From: Isoetes taiwanensis
Lineage: Eukaryota; Streptophyta; Lycopodiopsida; Isoetales; Isoetaceae
Reading direction: 5' to 3'
DNA: 64,000 nucleotides
Assembly (NCBI GenBank): GCA_021234155.1
Contig: JAJEKV010000003.1
Location: 24,834,874 to 24,898,873 of the forward strand
Shown: positions 15,195 to 27,400 of the stretch, piece by piece
How the letters are laid out: every line of letters starts with the position of its first letter
Numbering within the stretch: the first letter of the stretch is position 1
Translations under genes and position numbers: made by a program
The notes under the pieces: generated by a model
The model's input: only the letters and a program-made list of their open reading frames with translations
What the model was told of the DNA's origin: nothing
Database searches by the model: none

Positions 15195-15476
15195 TATGAC
15201 TCCACTTACCAGATGTAACCCTAGATCAAATTCAACAACACATGACAACTGAATTTGAGCCCATTATAGAACGTAGAAGTACTTGCTCCCCATACATTGC
15301 CACATGATGAGCTCGAACTGTATCTAAACTGTTTCAGCTCATACATCAATCAGAAGAGTTTTCGTCACTTGGCATCACTCAATTCAAATATTGCAGAAGA
15401 ATTTTTGTTCCTCGAAACATTCGTTATATTTAGAGATTGCTTAACCCCTGGGCGGGAGCTAGAGAGGAAGAAAATC

Positions 15477-18400
15477 ATGGACACCCAGGACCCCATTCTC
15501 GACGACGAGCTTTCTTTCCAGACACCGTCGGAACGCCAACAATACAGACGATACAGGTAAAGAATCTTCACGAGTCCCGGTAAATTTTAGTTATGTTTCC
15601 CTAAACCCTAAAGCTTAAACCCCATAACTTCATGACATCCATGTGAATGGCTTTCCTATAAACATCATTCGAAACAGACATGCATGCTGACCATGAAGGA
15701 AGTTAGACACTGAAGACCTACAAACAGCATAACGCTATGGGACAAATGCAATACTGGGAACTGTATGAACATGAATCTCATAGGGTCCCTGTTTGAAAAC
15801 TGTTTGAAAATAGCTGCAAAGAACAGAAGCTGTAGTTCAAGTATTAAGCAGAGGCAGAAGAGTGCGATAAATAGAACGCAATAATGAGCAAGAAAACAGT
15901 CAAATGCATGCTGCTTCATTCATGATGCCAATGGCGAGGTCTTTTTAGCTCAAACTACTGAGTCTAAGGGTGTAATACACAGTTTGCTCCTCAGTGAATT
16001 GATACCTCATGTTTCTTCTGAGAGATCTGTGAGGAACAAAGTGATGAGACAAACAACTGGAAATCCTCAAGTGTAACAAATGATCTTTTATGTAGTATTA
16101 GATATGTGAGACGTTTCACAATTGGCATTTTATGTTGTCTATTTGGATATGTATGTTCTATAAAGATTTGTAACCTTAGAAATGTTTCTGGTTCCCAACA
16201 TTGTTTTCTTAATTGCAAAACAGAAAGCGGCACTTAATTTCTGATTCACTCCTAGCAAAAGATACAAAGAGTGCATTTATTACTGAAGAGAGTCTCGTGC
16301 AAGAAGAAAGTCCTAATGCAGGGATTGATCAGAAAGATTATCCTTTGCATCTGAGCCCAGGCTGGAGTTCAGAGGTTGATTATAAAACAAGTTTAGCGAA
16401 ACCAGGTCTGACACCATCCAAACAGAGGTTCGCACATGGAACTGCAGACACACCACCCAGGTCACAAAGTTTGGCAGTGAAAGCTGTGAAAGAGGTTATT
16501 TTTTAAAAGCTCTTGATTTTACTAACCCCTTAATAGTCATTTGATCCTAAACATAAGTTTCTTGCTGCCTGCAGGAGCAGGATGAATTTACTGATAGTGC
16601 AGAGCTATCCTTTGAACGTTTTGGGTTGACCTGGGATTCAGCAGTGCATGGTAAGAGAAAACAAATGCAATGATGCTCGTTTGCATCAGTTTTTAGTTAC
16701 TTTAGGAAATTAGGCAAACAAATGGCAACTGTCCTGATGACAGATTTGATGGTTTGTAGGGTTTGTGTCTCCATCAGAGCTTATACAGCAATTTGAAGCT
16801 ATATGTCGGGATCTTGCAGAGATGGTCAGGTCGGTTATCTTTATGCGATTTTATTTAATGTTCGTGTATGTATGTATGTTTTTTTTGTTTTTCTTAGAAT
16901 AATTCCTGTTTCAAATGAAGGGACGAGGCAACAGATTGTCATCGCATCACAGAAGATAGGATCATGAGGCAGAAATCCCAAATTCTTTATTCAGAAGCGG
17001 CATCTTGGTGTCTTCTGTGGCATTTGTATGGCAAAGGTGCAATAGTCAATCTATTCTATCTCACTGGTTTTGTTTAGCGAAATACCCCTTGTAGTAACTA
17101 TCAATGCTTACACTAATCTTATTTCTTGCTTTGCTTTGAACGCATCTTGTTGTCTTCTGTGGCATTTGTATGGCAAAGGTGCAATAGTCATTCTATTTTA
17201 TCTCACTGTTTTTGTTTAACGAAATACCCCTTGTAGTAACTATCAATGCTTACACTAATCTTATTTCTTGCTTTGCTTTGAACGTGTTTGGTAGATGGTC
17301 ATTTGAGGTGTACAAAACACCTATAAAGGTCTTTGCTGGTCTAAGAGTCAATTGCTGGAACAGATCACTTTTTTATGGAATGATCAAGTAAAGCTACATG
17401 CATAGAGACGAGAAACATATTTATCGTCATTGGTGGAAGACTGCTTGGGTCTATAAGACCAATACAAGTTTGATCAGCAAACAAGTAGGGGCAAATGGTA
17501 TAAGCAATAAAAAAATAAAATAAACTCAAAATACTCTTTAGCAGCTGGAACAAAGTATAAGATTATATTCGTTGGGTCTAGTTATCTTTGCGTAAACTGC
17601 CAAGAAGCGAGAACATATAGTTTCTTAGAAGACCTAACTTGTCCTAATAAAAATCTATCTTAGCAGGTATGTTGTAAAAGTATTTATGATACAGTGTGTT
17701 GAATAGTTGCGTAGTCCAATTTAGTTTTGAATAATTTTCATAAATATTGAATGGTTTATAACATAAGGATCAGAATTTATAAAGATGAAAATGGACATGC
17801 TTACAGGCAGTGAGGAAATGGATTCTGAGGATGCATTTATGGTACGAGGTTTGTAATAATACATCCTTTTTTCATTAGTCAGATGAAAAACTTTTAGCCT
17901 CTATTGCAGTCTCCAGCTACATCATTTCAACAAGCATACAAGTTCATCAAGGCAGATCAGAATGCACAATTATGTTTGCGCATAGTTCACTGGCTTGAAG
18001 AGTTGTCTTCAAAAGAACTTGAGTTGGAGAAAAAGGTATTTAATTTTATACTTTTTGTTGATTATTCTATATTTTGTCAGTCATGTAGTCAAAAGAATGT
18101 GCAGCTTAGTTTGTAACTTTTAGGAGACATAGACTTTAGGAAAATATGACATGGCGTCCACAATCAGTTAACAAAACGTCCGCCACCAAAAAGCACATTA
18201 CATGAAAGTAGGTCATGACTATAAGTAGTCATATGAGCTGACGTGGCATCATGCCACGTCACATTAGGGTTACATTAGGGTTTCCTTCTTCTAACACCCC
18301 TTCTGAATACTGTAACACATGAATGTAACAGCGGAACATCATATCAAGGGTTGACTTGTAACTTTTGCATGCCCAGCAGAAACTTCATCTGTTTAAGCCC

Positions 18401-21400
18401 TGAGCCTGTAAGTGGTTTAGTCATCCCATCAGCTAGTTGACTTGAAGTTATACAGTATTCCACATCCAAAGTAGACTGCTGCATTTGTTCCCTGACAAAG
18501 CACAGCTCAGTATCATGATGTTTAGTGGGATGATGGTACTGTTCATCCTTGAGAAGATCTATGGCTCCAGAATTATCCACTAACAGCTTAGCCTTTGAAA
18601 TGGGAACTTTCAACTCTTGAAATAATTGTAATAACCACATCATTTCCTGCGTTCCTGTAACCAAGGCTTTTATCTCAGCTTCTGTGGTGCTAAGACTTAC
18701 TGAAGTCTGCTTTTTAGATCCCCAAGTAATTGGACTAGCTCCAAGCATAGAGATGTATCCAGTATGTGACCGTCTGTAATCAAAATCGGTTCCAGCATGA
18801 TCAGCATCCGTGTAAAACAGTAGATCCATATTGTCCTGTTTTCTATACACTAGACCTTCAGTCATAGTAGCTTTAAGATAAGCAAGTATTCGTTTTGCAG
18901 CTCGCCAATGATTTTGCTTGGGGGATTGCATGAACCTGCTTACTTGACTAACAGCAAAAGTAATGTCTGGCCTGGTAATATTGAGGTAGATCAAAGATCC
19001 AACAAGCTGTCTGAAGAGCGTAACATCACAAGAAGGTTCCTGAGAATTCAAAGTAAGTTTATTCCCCTGCTCATATGGACTGGAAGCATCTTTGGTATCT
19101 TCCATGTGAAACCGCAGTAATAAATCCTTGATGTATTTCGTTTGAGTGAGGTGAAGATATGTAGAGTGCTGCCAAACTTCAATTCCTAAACAAAAATGTA
19201 AAAGACCCAAGTCTGTAAGCTCAAAGGAATTACCAAGATCAGCCTTCAACTTCAATATTAGCTCCGTAGCATCTCCTGTGATGATAACATCATCAACATA
19301 TAGAGTAAGAATACATGTCCGACCATCATGATACTTGTAATAAAGGCTAGGGTCCTTATGAGATCTCTGAAATCCTGCAGCTAACAGAAATGCATTGATT
19401 TTATGATTCCAGCACCTCGGAGCTTGCTTCAACCCATACAAACTTCGTTTGAGCTTGCAAACTAAGTGTTCTTGTCCTTGTTGAACAAAACCAGCAGGCT
19501 GTTCCATGTAAATGGTCTCCTTCAAATCCCCATTTAGGAATGCACTCTTAAAGTCCATTTGCCATATTGGCCATCCCTTGGCAGCTGCAAAAGCTAAGAC
19601 TGCACGAATAGTGTCCATCCGAGCTACAGGGGCAAAAACATCGGTATAATCATAGCCAAACTTTTGATTATAACCTTTTGCGACTAAACGCGCCTTATGC
19701 TTAGCTACAGAGCCATCTGAATTGAATTTAGTGCGAAAAACCCATTTGCTGCCAATGACATTATGGTGGGATGGACGAGAAACCAAATCCCAGGTCTGCT
19801 GCTTAAGTAACATTGAAATTTCACTTTCCATGGCAGTAATCCATTCTTTATGCTTGGCTGCTTGTTTAAATGTTTGGGGATCTTGATGCTCTTGGTATTT
19901 AGCCATCAAAGCGAAATTGCATGTAACATTCTCTGGTGGTAAGCCAGCCAATCTCCTAGATCTTCTTGGAGATACCATAGGATCTGGAATAGCAGGAATA
20001 GATGCCAAAGAATAATCAGCATCCAAAGAATTTGAGGAAAAATCGCTCTCATATAGAGGAGAGGAAACTCCCTGGCCTACAAATGGAATGCCATGGTGAT
20101 CATCTTCTGGAATTAGCAAATGTGTGGAATCATCAGCAGTGTCAACAGCAAGAGGTTGACTGTCGGATGCTGAATTCTGTTCATGAGCAGCAGACAATGA
20201 GGGTACATCAACAACATTAGCTGGTGTCACTGGTGTCAGGGGTCTTGAATTGGCATATTCAAAAAGATGATGCAGCAACTCAAGTTGAAATGAAGATATA
20301 TCAGCCTTATCTTCCTTGTATTCGGCATCCTCAACAAATTGTACACTTCTGGAAACAAAGACTTGCTTGTTTTTAGGATCAAAAAATCTCCAGCCTTTAT
20401 TGTTGAGAGAATATCCCACAAAAATACATTTAATGGCCCTGTCAGATAGTTTTCCAGCCTTTTTGAGTTTTTCCATAGGTATAGCAGCATAGGCAAGACA
20501 GCCAAAAATGCGAAGATGATCTACACGTGGTTTCTTACCATAAAATGCCTCAAAAGGTGTCATGTTTGGTAATGCCTTGGTGGGTGCCCTGTTTGCTATG
20601 TAAACTGCGGCATGAAGTGCTTCTCCCCAAAATTTCAAATTCAGATGTTTATATGTGAGCATCGACCGAACCAAATTCTGTAGAGATCGATGTTTTCGCT
20701 CAGCTACTCCATTTTGCGAGTGAGCAAAGGGCACAATCAATTGCCTATGAATGCCATTAGCTTGACAAAAAGCATCAAATTCCCCATTCACGTACTCAGT
20801 GCCATTTTCTGTCCGGAGCTCTTTAATTTTGCTGCCCATATGCTGCTGAATGAAAATAACAAAATCTTTGAAATAAGAGAATACCTGATTTTTAGTTTTC
20901 AATAGAAAGACCCAAGTGAATCTTGAAAAATCATCTACAACAATGAAAAAATATGCTGCTCCTCCATATGATATGACAGGCATATAACATAGATCAGAGT
21001 GAACAATTTCTAATGGTTTTTCTGCCCTGTCTTGTGCATGATCCGGATACGGTGCTTGAGGTTGCTTGGCAAGATGACAAGCTTCACATTCAATATACTT
21101 GGATGCTAAATTTGGCAGTCCTTCAACCATAGCCAACCGAGTCAACTCACCAATGGCTTGACCACCCATGTGAGCAAATCGTGCATGCCATAAACTCTCT
21201 GCAGTCATATCAGTAACAATGAAACTAGTGGCATATGACAGTGGCTGAGCATCCATAGTATATAATCCTGCTTTATTCAAGTGACCAGTCAAAAGAATCC
21301 CAAGTTGAGCAGGAGATAACAGTTCAAAAGGACTCTTCATGGTGATGTAAACTCTCTTATTGCCAAAAATAATGGTCATTCCTTGAAGATCAAATTGAGA

Positions 21401-24400
21401 AACAGAAAGCAAATTCGTGAGAAGAGTAGGAAGATAAGTGACATCTGGAACTTCAATAATAACACCATCATTGGACTTTAAATGAAGTTCCCCTTTGCTG
21501 AACGATTGACATGAATTACCATTGCCAACAGTAACTTGAACTGACTGATCAATCTGAGGATTAAGCAAGAGACTTTCATCTCCTATAAGATGCTTAGATG
21601 CTCCTGAATCTAGCATAAGAAATGGTGAGGGCATGCCACTATGGGTTGCAACATTGAGATTTGAAGTTCCAAGGATCAATGGAAGTTCTGGAGCATAACT
21701 AAGAAATTGCTCATCATCATGAGCAGCAGTAGTAACAGTCAAATCAAGATGAATACTCACCTCAAATGTTTTCTCAAAAACGTGCTCAATGTCAGGAATT
21801 ATTTGAGTGTCATATGGCAAAGATAGGTCCTCCAAATTACCAGTAATGGCCATACCAAGATATTCATGAGAGAATAAAGGTGACAACACTGTTGACCCAG
21901 AGAATGCATGGTGTGTTGGTGTGGGAGTGGAAGTGGAAGTAGACGTAGAAGTCCCTGTTCTTGTAGATTCTAACCACTGCTTGAACTGTGGACATCTATT
22001 TCTGAAATGCCCAAGCAAAACAGATAATATTAGATCGATCCTTAACTGGCTTATCTCCTTAACTGGCTTATCTGGATGTTTGTATCTTTCTGTTTGCTTA
22101 AGTTTAGTAGCATCTGCCACAGCTAAATTTACCTGAGCTAACTGAAGTTGAGCTTGCTGTACCTTATTAGTATCTTCCAATTCTTCTTGAACAAGCAGAT
22201 TCTGTACTTCTGTAAATGTAAATTGAACTCCCTTTTGTGAGCATGTCTTAATTGAGCCAATAATGTTTTGAAATCTGTCCCCCACACCTCTGAAGATCAA
22301 GATTATCAGATCTTGTTCATCAATCCTTCCTCCTGCTCCAATGAGTTGTTGCTTCAGGGATTTGAGTTTAGACAAGTAGGCTTGCACATTGTCACATGTT
22401 GCCAGCTTCAACTGCTCCATTTCCTGCTTGATTAGGGACTGTTTTGCAAGACCAGTGACTACACATGAAGATTTGAGATATTTCCAAGCTTCCATAAAAG
22501 TTTTGCACTCCTTGAGTTGCAATCTAATCTCAGAATCAACCAGAGATTTCAAATGATCCAAAGCTTCTTCATCTTCATCAGGATTTGTATCTGGATCCCA
22601 TCCTGGCTTCAAGACCTTCTTTAACTTGAGGAGACCTAGATAAATCTCAAAAAATTCACTCCAGGAGACGTAATTGGAACCATCCAGTATTGGATTCTGA
22701 GTGATTTTCCATGGATCAGGTCCTCCCATGGCTTTGAGACAAGAAATACTAAATCTGACTGTGATTTAAGAAGAAACTGTAACAAGTCTGTCACCAGCTT
22801 GCACCAACAAAAAACTAGCCAAATCTTGCTGAAAAACTCGCCAGATCCAATCAAGATTGACGTCAATAGGAAGCTAAGGGCATTCTGCTCCAGATCCTAA
22901 AAGCACTCAGCAAAATTCGTAGTGGCAAGCAAGAATTTCTCCGACCCGCCTCTCAACATATCTTCCGTAAACATGGCTCTGATACCATTTTAGGAGACAT
23001 AGACTTTAGGAAAATATGACATGGCGTCCACAATCAGTTAACAAAACGTCCGCCACCAAAAAGCACATTACATGAAAGTAGGTCATGACTATAAGTAGTC
23101 ATATGAGCTGACGTGGCATCATGCCACGTCACATTAGGGTTACATTAGGGTTTCCTTCTTCTAACAGTAACTAATATGTTTGTCCACTTTTGAACATAAG
23201 CGCAAGGGCTGGTACGCAGGATCATATATTCATGGTCAAGGGGTATGGCACCAGACTCAGCATGCAATCAGGAAAAAGATTGGGCAAGCAACACTAGTTC
23301 ATCATCTTGATCCAGATGCCCCTACTCGTGAAAATGCACGAATACATCCAGAAGATCAGGTTAGGATGTGTACCCATGCATATTCATTAAAAGGTTTACC
23401 TTATATAATTACCATTTCTTACAAGCAGAAGTTGGAAGAGAACCTTTTAGAGGATGTATGGAAACTTATTCGTGCTGGCCGGGTTAGGGAGGCTCAAGAG
23501 TTGTGTCGTGTTGCTGGCCAGGTAAGATAATGAAAGACTTGTCCAGCTATACATTATGCATGTTAACTAAATTTGTGTGGCTTAGGCATGGAGAGCTGCA
23601 AGTCTTGGTGGGTGTGCGGTGATGGGCTGTGCTCCATCTGTGGAGATGTGGCGGAGTCATGCAATGGATCGTGCCTTGCAGGCAGTTGAGCTTGAGAGTG
23701 GATTTGCTCACCAACGACGCCTTTGGAAATGGGCTTGCTTTTGTGCTTCTGAGGTACACCAAATCATGTCACCACTCATGCCCTTGAGGTTGTTGATTAT
23801 GAAAAGATATTCAAGCTTCATATAAGAACGAATGCAAAGAAGATCCAGAAATACAGCCAAGTCTACAACATATAGGAGCATTCTTGTAGTTGAAAGTGCT
23901 AGTCAAACCAAATAAGAATGAAACAACTAAAACTTAGTGATAGTCTGTATCCTGAGTTCATTAACGCACGAAAAAACGCTGTGATTTTTTATACATGCAT
24001 ATGGTCCCCTTTCGTCTGTTGCCATTTTCTCAGTGCCCCTAGCCCGTCCTTTTCTTATTACTGGTTAATGGTGCTGGATCAAGTACGAAAGGACATAGCC
24101 TTGAGATCAGTTCTTTAATCCACCTATAACATAGACCAATAGACCAATAATAATGCTTTGAGGATATAGGGCTTGCTGTTGTATTCACCATTTTGATGGG
24201 GATTGATCACATGACAAGAATAATTTATATGAATATCTATAAAATCTTCTACCTCTTCTGTTAATATACTAGCAATAACTGAACATATAGACATTTGGAT
24301 GCCAAAGATACTAGGTTGATCTTTCCATTTGCGACAACAATTTTTTTCGCCTAAAAGCTAGGCTTATGCATGCATGAACCTTGAATATATGCATTCTTTA

Positions 24401-27400
24401 TCAGCTTGAGATTGTGGCTAGTCGTGCAGTTAGACCTAAGGTTGAGTGCTCTTAAGAGGATTGAGAATGTGTCATATGGATATAATTGAGTCGGAGGAGC
24501 GTTTCATTTTCACATGCCCAGCATTCTGGGGAAGATTCCATTGCCTCTTTGAGGAACCTACCTACCTCCCAAAATTCATTAGATTTGAGGACCAGAAATG
24601 TATAGCACTATTCCTCTATCGAATGACTGATCTGGGGAGAGAAATGATCCTACACAAAGGCAGATCACTCTCTTTTTCATTGAATGAGCTAACAGCAACA
24701 AATGGAGGTCATATTTTCTACCTGGGCCATCTAGCTCTACCCAAAAGGGGTATCCCGAGAAAATTAAAGCGAGCAACAAAGAAGAGACATAAACAGTTCT
24801 TTATAAGAGAAAACCGACATCACCTCATTCTTTTTCATTGTTCATAGTGTACTCGCATATACTATGAGAGCGAGAGCAATGAGGAAGAGAGAGAGCGTGA
24901 GGAGATTCGTATTGCTGAGAGCAGTGTTGAGAGCAAATTTTGGTGCAAGCAGGCAAAGATTACGTAACATTATGCTATGCAGCTGAAGTCAGATTTACCT
25001 TGAGGAAAGGTAAATATCAGTTCAATCTGTTGCAGAGGAGTTAGATCCCTGTATTTGACTGTAAAATGTGCCGGATCTTGCACTTTGAGTGAATCTTTCC
25101 AATTTTAATTGGATCCTGTAATTTGGGTTGGATTTGGGCCGCATATCTGTCATTTGGATTGGATCTGTGTTGATTTCTCTAATTAAATTGGATATCTATA
25201 ATTTCAAGAAAGATGGCAGTATTTTATGATCCATGGAAGTTGACTCCCAATCCGATGCGTGATGGCTCCTGCAGGTTATTCTCAAGCCAGGATGGTCCGC
25301 CACAACTGATGCCAATCCTGCTCTTGTTGATGAGCAGGCTCTAGATCACTGTTGGCATTATTGTTCCTGATATAAGGCACCAGCTCTCTGGATTTGCACC
25401 ACTCTGCCTATTACATCATAAGAGGACCTTATCTTTTCAGGCCTAACAGCAACTTATGAGGTTTTGTGACCAGATGGACGGCTCCCCAAAGAAAAGGAAA
25501 CTTCATGATAGCAACAACTAAGAAAGTAGCAGCGAAAAGAAGCAAAAGAAGAGAAACAAGATAGGGTTTAAAATGGGCCAAATGCTAATGTTATTCCTTG
25601 GAACATCAAGGATGGTGACTGGATCAGCTTCCTTTGCCTTAGCATTTAACTTTTAGTATCTTGGAGGCTTTCACCCGCCTTTTCGTTTCTTTTTGTTGTG
25701 TCTCGAGATTTTGATAGACTAGCAATAGGTTTGAAAACTACAATGATATGAAAGGAATAAGCGACTAATCCAGTTTTGTAATGTCAGAAACTGGCTGAGA
25801 GTGGTGGTGGAAGGTATGAAACAGCTATTTTTGCTGCACAGGCTGCAAATCTGAAATGCATCTTGCCAGTTTGTAATGATTGGGAGGTAATGTGAGATGC
25901 TATTACTATTGTATCATTGCTTTTGTTTAGTTTATCAGTAGTATTTCCTTTCTTGATATATGTAAGTGAAATTCTGTACGACACCTTATAGTCAGCTTGT
26001 TGGGCCATTGTACGCTCGTGGTTGGATGTTCAAGTGGAGATGGAACTTGGTCATATTCAGGCCAATCAGAATGAATCTGCAGTTGATATGAGCATTGAAG
26101 CTAATTTGGGACCTGAGGCTTGGCCACAACCTGTTGTTGATCAACAGCCTCGTGATCTGTTGGGAGTATTTCAGAAACTTACTTCAAGGTTTATTGCTGT
26201 TTATTTTGTCATTTATGTGATATCAACAAGATATACCATCTTATTGAGTTCAACCCTGTCATAGCGACCTAGTACATGATAATGTCCGTAGAAGCTGTAA
26301 GGAGCAACATCGGTTGGTTCAGGTATATATTCAATATTTGGGTGACAGCGCTCTGCTTCTGCACCATAATATCCCTTTTAAGTATTTTGTATACCCTTTG
26401 GTTTTATAAACATGTGTGTATTGGCAGATGGATCTTGCACTTGGAAATATTCCTCATTTGCTCGACTTGCTAAAGTCCTGGGTGTTGCCGTCTCAAGATG
26501 GTGGAAATGTGGGCAGGTGCAATAACTGGATCTCCTTGATTTTTCTTCTTACTTAGAAGCCTTTTGCTTTTTATAATAAACTCCATATACCCTTCTCTTG
26601 CTTGAGCCTTTATAAATTCCTCTCAGTACCTTCTTCTCTTGATGCCTAAACAACTTTCTGTTTTTTGCAATCTTCTTTCCAAACAACAATCATTTATAGT
26701 ACCTTAATACAAAGTATGTTCATGTTAAAAGTGACATGGATACAGTGATTTTAAATGCAGGCTTCTTCACATAAGAATGGATTCCCTTCTCTTTTATATC
26801 TAATATGCTTTGGATAATTTTATAGTAATAAAAACTTCCACAATTTGAAACAAAGGGATGCGATGTCTGTTGAAAGGCCGCCTTCAAGGTTGCCCAAAAC
26901 TGGCCTGAATAGATGCAGACCTTTAAATTTAGGAACTGGTTGATGAAGAGATGTGGAGAAATGCACGTAAGGGTACATGCATAGTGTATTCTTTGGAAGT
27001 ACTGTATTTTAACTTGTCACGCTTGTTGTGTCTTTAGGCCAGGTGGACATCCGCAAATGATACGATTTTCTGCACACCTAGTTCTGCTTCTGAGGTCCAC
27101 TTTACCAGAAGATTTGAAGCAGCAGTTTAAAGAGAAGCTTTTTCTTATTGGCGACCTTGTGCTGAACACGTATTAGCATTCTCTTTTTATCAAACATCAG
27201 ACGAATTAATTTGGACAATTGATATGTAGAAATGAAATGTTGCTACTTAAAATTACAGGTATGCAATTTATCTTTTTACTTGGGGAAAGGAAGAGCTTGT
27301 TGGAGCTTATGCCTCACAGCTTGCACCACATCTGTGCATTGAACTCTTTGTGCACATGATGGATCTTCGACAAAATGATAGGTACAAGAACTAAAAAACT

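Larger units (their letters stand above)
18118..23166 (-). mobile_element. Complete Ty1/copia LTR retrotransposon inside NUP107 intron 7
   Basis: The element is 5049 bp, antisense to NUP107. It has two identical 179-bp LTRs (18118-18296 and 22988-23166), a 5-bp target-site duplication GTAAC (18113-18117 and 23167-23171), an initiator-Met-tRNA primer site touching the 5' LTR, a polypurine tract touching the 3' LTR, and a single uninterrupted 1461-codon gag-pol ORF. The LTRs are very short for the group and start TGTTAG; they end in AAAA rather than CA. No LTR substitutions means the insertion is recent on the clock usually used for LTR elements. Without it intron 7 would be 111 nt. Confidence 0.97.

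Noticed and set aside
15297-15476. In-frame upstream ATG that would extend NUP107 by 60 residues
   Set aside because: The extension has no resemblance to the family, which starts just before the SFQTPSERQQYRRYR block; 15477 is the better start.
24446-24847. 133-codon frame within NUP107 intron 10 as a separate gene
   Set aside because: Cys/His pattern and context fit a LINE ORF2 end; it lies inside an intron with clear flanking exons.
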